The notes under the pieces were generated by a model. That model did not search any database and was not told where the DNA came from. It saw nothing but the letters and a program-made list of their open reading frames with translations. 20,190 nt of DNA from Chara braunii (taxonomy: Eukaryota > Streptophyta > Charophyceae > Charales > Characeae), in the NCBI GenBank assembly GCA_003427395.1, contig BFEA01000897.1, forward strand, positions 372,114 to 392,303. Reading direction: 5' to 3'. Shown here in pieces: positions 18,831-20,190 of this stretch. The first letter of the stretch is position 1; the number at the start of each line of letters is the position of its first letter. The position numbers and the translations under genes are program-made.

Positions 18831-18925
18831 CCCTCCCCCGCCCCCCTCCCCTCCCCCCCTTTGCAGCGCCTAGGGGTTCCGTTTATACACTCTGGGGATT
18901 TTTGTCGTTCGGTATGTTGGTTGTT

Positions 18926-19160
18926 CGCTTTGGCCCAAGGTTGTCAGAAGGGTGTTAAAATTGCAGGCGGGCTGCTAGGGGGGCGGGCAGTCCTTGCAGG
19001 CGCAGGAAGGATATTGGGCGCGATCCTGGAAAAAAAATGAAAAGTCCGCTTTGGCAGAATGGTTGTCGGAAGGGTGTTAAAATGGCAGGAAGGGGCTTCT
19101 AGGGGGGCAGGCAGTCCTTGCAGGCGCAGGACCGGTATTGGCCGCGGTCCTGAAAAAAGG
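18926..19160. repeat. Tandem duplication, unit about 121 bp
   Basis: Copies start at 18926 and 19047 with cgctttggc. Both continue through agaagggtgttaaaa/ggaagggtgttaaaa, ctaggggggc and cagtccttgcaggcgcagga. Divergence is mostly substitutions. Each ends with a small hairpin (19003-19028 and 19127-19152). Confidence 0.9.
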
Positions 19161-19456
19161 GCCGTGACCCCAAGGCCTGGAACTTAAAACCACCAGTACC
19201 TTTCCCATATGTTGGCTCCAGCCACTGCGTGCCAGCCCAAAAATCAAGACTGGCCACCAATTGCGTTTCAGGCCAGCACGTTACCCGGCCCGCCTCTGAA
19301 AAATAGCTGGGAAAGTTACTGGTGGCTTAAAAAGTTGGTACAGCTGCCGAAGGTCACTTTGTGCATACGAATAGAAAATTACTTTTTTTCTTTTTTTGCC
19401 AAGGTCAGTGCCCGCCCTTGTGCTCCCAGTCACTGACGCTGTGAGCTGCAGGGCTG
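19161..19456. other. Non-coding stretch, partly repeated downstream
   Basis: No gene. Several pieces recur in the same order after the TG tract: aaggcctggaacttaaaaccacca (about 19171-19195) against aggcctgcaccttcagccttaaaccacca (about 19773-19801), and actggtggcttaa near 19319 and 19989. This suggests an old duplication of a larger block. Confidence 0.55.
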
Positions 19457-19471
19457 TGTGTGTGTGTGTGT

Positions 19472-19502
<31 letters not shown>
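19457..19502. repeat. (TG)n microsatellite
   Basis: About 23 TG dinucleotides with a single TA interruption near 19475. Thr-His and Cys-Val open frames here are artefacts of the repeat. Confidence 0.95.
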
Positions 19503-19505
<3 letters not shown>

Positions 19506-19689
19506 CCTGTGCTCTGCTGTTCTCCCACCCTGTCTGACAAACTGCAGCCAAGAAAGTGCAGGGTGAAGCCAGGACCGCGGCCAAGAAAGTGGCACTTCGC
19601 AGCCCGCAGGGGATATTTACACCCTCGTCATTTTCGTCATTCATTTAGGCCCAGCACGGTAGTTGGGAGAGTGCTTTTTATTTTTTGAG

Positions 19690-20005
19690 GGCTTTGCAGG
19701 GGGCTGGGGAAATTTCGTAGGGAGGACCGGTACTTGGCCATGGTCCTCCAGTAAGCTGAAACGGCCCGGCCCAGGCCTGCACCTTCAGCCTTAAACCACC
19801 ATAGTACTTGGCCCCAGCCAAGTTCAGAATTCCGATTGAGCCTCTCTGAAGAAATCAGAGGCTTGCGACAGCCGGACCAAAAAGGCTGGTGGCGCCAGCC
19901 CAAACTAAAACAAAAACACTGTGCTGGTGTTTTGGCAGAGCTTGGTGCGCAGTGGGAATCTGCCTTGTACAAAAGAGGCTTGGATGTACTGGTGGCTTAA
20001 TGGTG
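19690..20005. repeat. Third, more diverged copy of the upstream repeat block
   Basis: ggaccggtacttggccatggtcc (19724-19746) corresponds to ggaccggtattggccgcggtcc at 19129-19150. Downstream pieces (aaacggcccgg, aggcctgcacctt, ttaaaccacca, cccagcca, actggtggcttaa) keep the same order as in 19155-19331. Confidence 0.65.
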
Positions 20006-20119
20006 CATCCCAGGCGTGCACCTCTCCGTCAGCCTGCCCAATCAGACTGATCGGGGCTTTCCCCTGCACTCGAGCTTTTCTTCTGAATCTGGAGACACCT
20101 CATTCAGAAACGAATCAGT

Positions 20120-20120
<1 letters not shown>

Positions 20121-20190
<70 letters not shown>
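20121..20190. repeat. (CT)n microsatellite, runs off the window end
   Basis: Thirty-five uninterrupted CT units to the last base of the window. The true length is unknown. Confidence 0.97.

Overview
The window looks like intergenic DNA from a large, repeat-rich eukaryotic nuclear genome. I see no intact host gene. The evidence is long (CAT)n, (TG)n and (CT)n microsatellites, long poly(A)/poly(T) tracts, and decayed non-LTR retrotransposons whose endonuclease, reverse transcriptase and C-terminal Cys/His domains resemble plant L1-type LINEs. A streptophyte is my best guess, possibly a charophyte alga such as Chara, but that is an impression from the protein style and not a proven identification.

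Layout. 1-2540: microsatellites, a G-rich unassigned stretch with an imperfect duplication, a 71-nt poly(A) tract and a foldback at 2334-2440. 2540-16190: one minus-strand LINE of about 5.7 kb, cut in two. Its 5' part (ORF1-like, endonuclease, RT) lies at 12104-16190 and its 3' part (C-terminal domain, 3' UTR, poly(A)) at 2540-4136. Between them is an insert of about 7.97 kb (4137 to 12103/12104). The hexanucleotide CAGCGG lies at both junctions, and removing the insert with one copy of the repeat rejoins the LINE frame exactly at an Asn-Pro-Leu that a second LINE also has. The insert has TGTCG/CGACA ends, as an LTR-type element might, but I found no LTR pair and no transposase or polyprotein.

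Inside the insert: a CpG-rich block full of short-loop palindromes (4200-5720), TATA and AATAAA motifs, five tandem units of about 120 bp (5897-6450), an array of hairpins sharing one loop sequence but with different, still complementary stems (6989-7609), and a C/T-rich block with repeats of about 181 bp (9660-10140).

16190-18300: simple repeats and short duplications, then a second, diverged, 5'-truncated LINE on the plus strand. It lies head-to-head with the first. 18700-18830: a tRNA-derived, SINE-like sequence with A and B boxes. 18926-20116: diverged repeats carrying a conserved hairpin, with a (TG)n tract between copies; the window ends in (CT)n.

No genes cooperate in a pathway here. 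The content is layered mobile-element debris. All coding pieces are pseudogenes with stop codons and frame slips, and the three clearest slips are at C8-C10 runs. The parts that stand out are the precisely datable nested insertion and the covarying hairpin array inside it.
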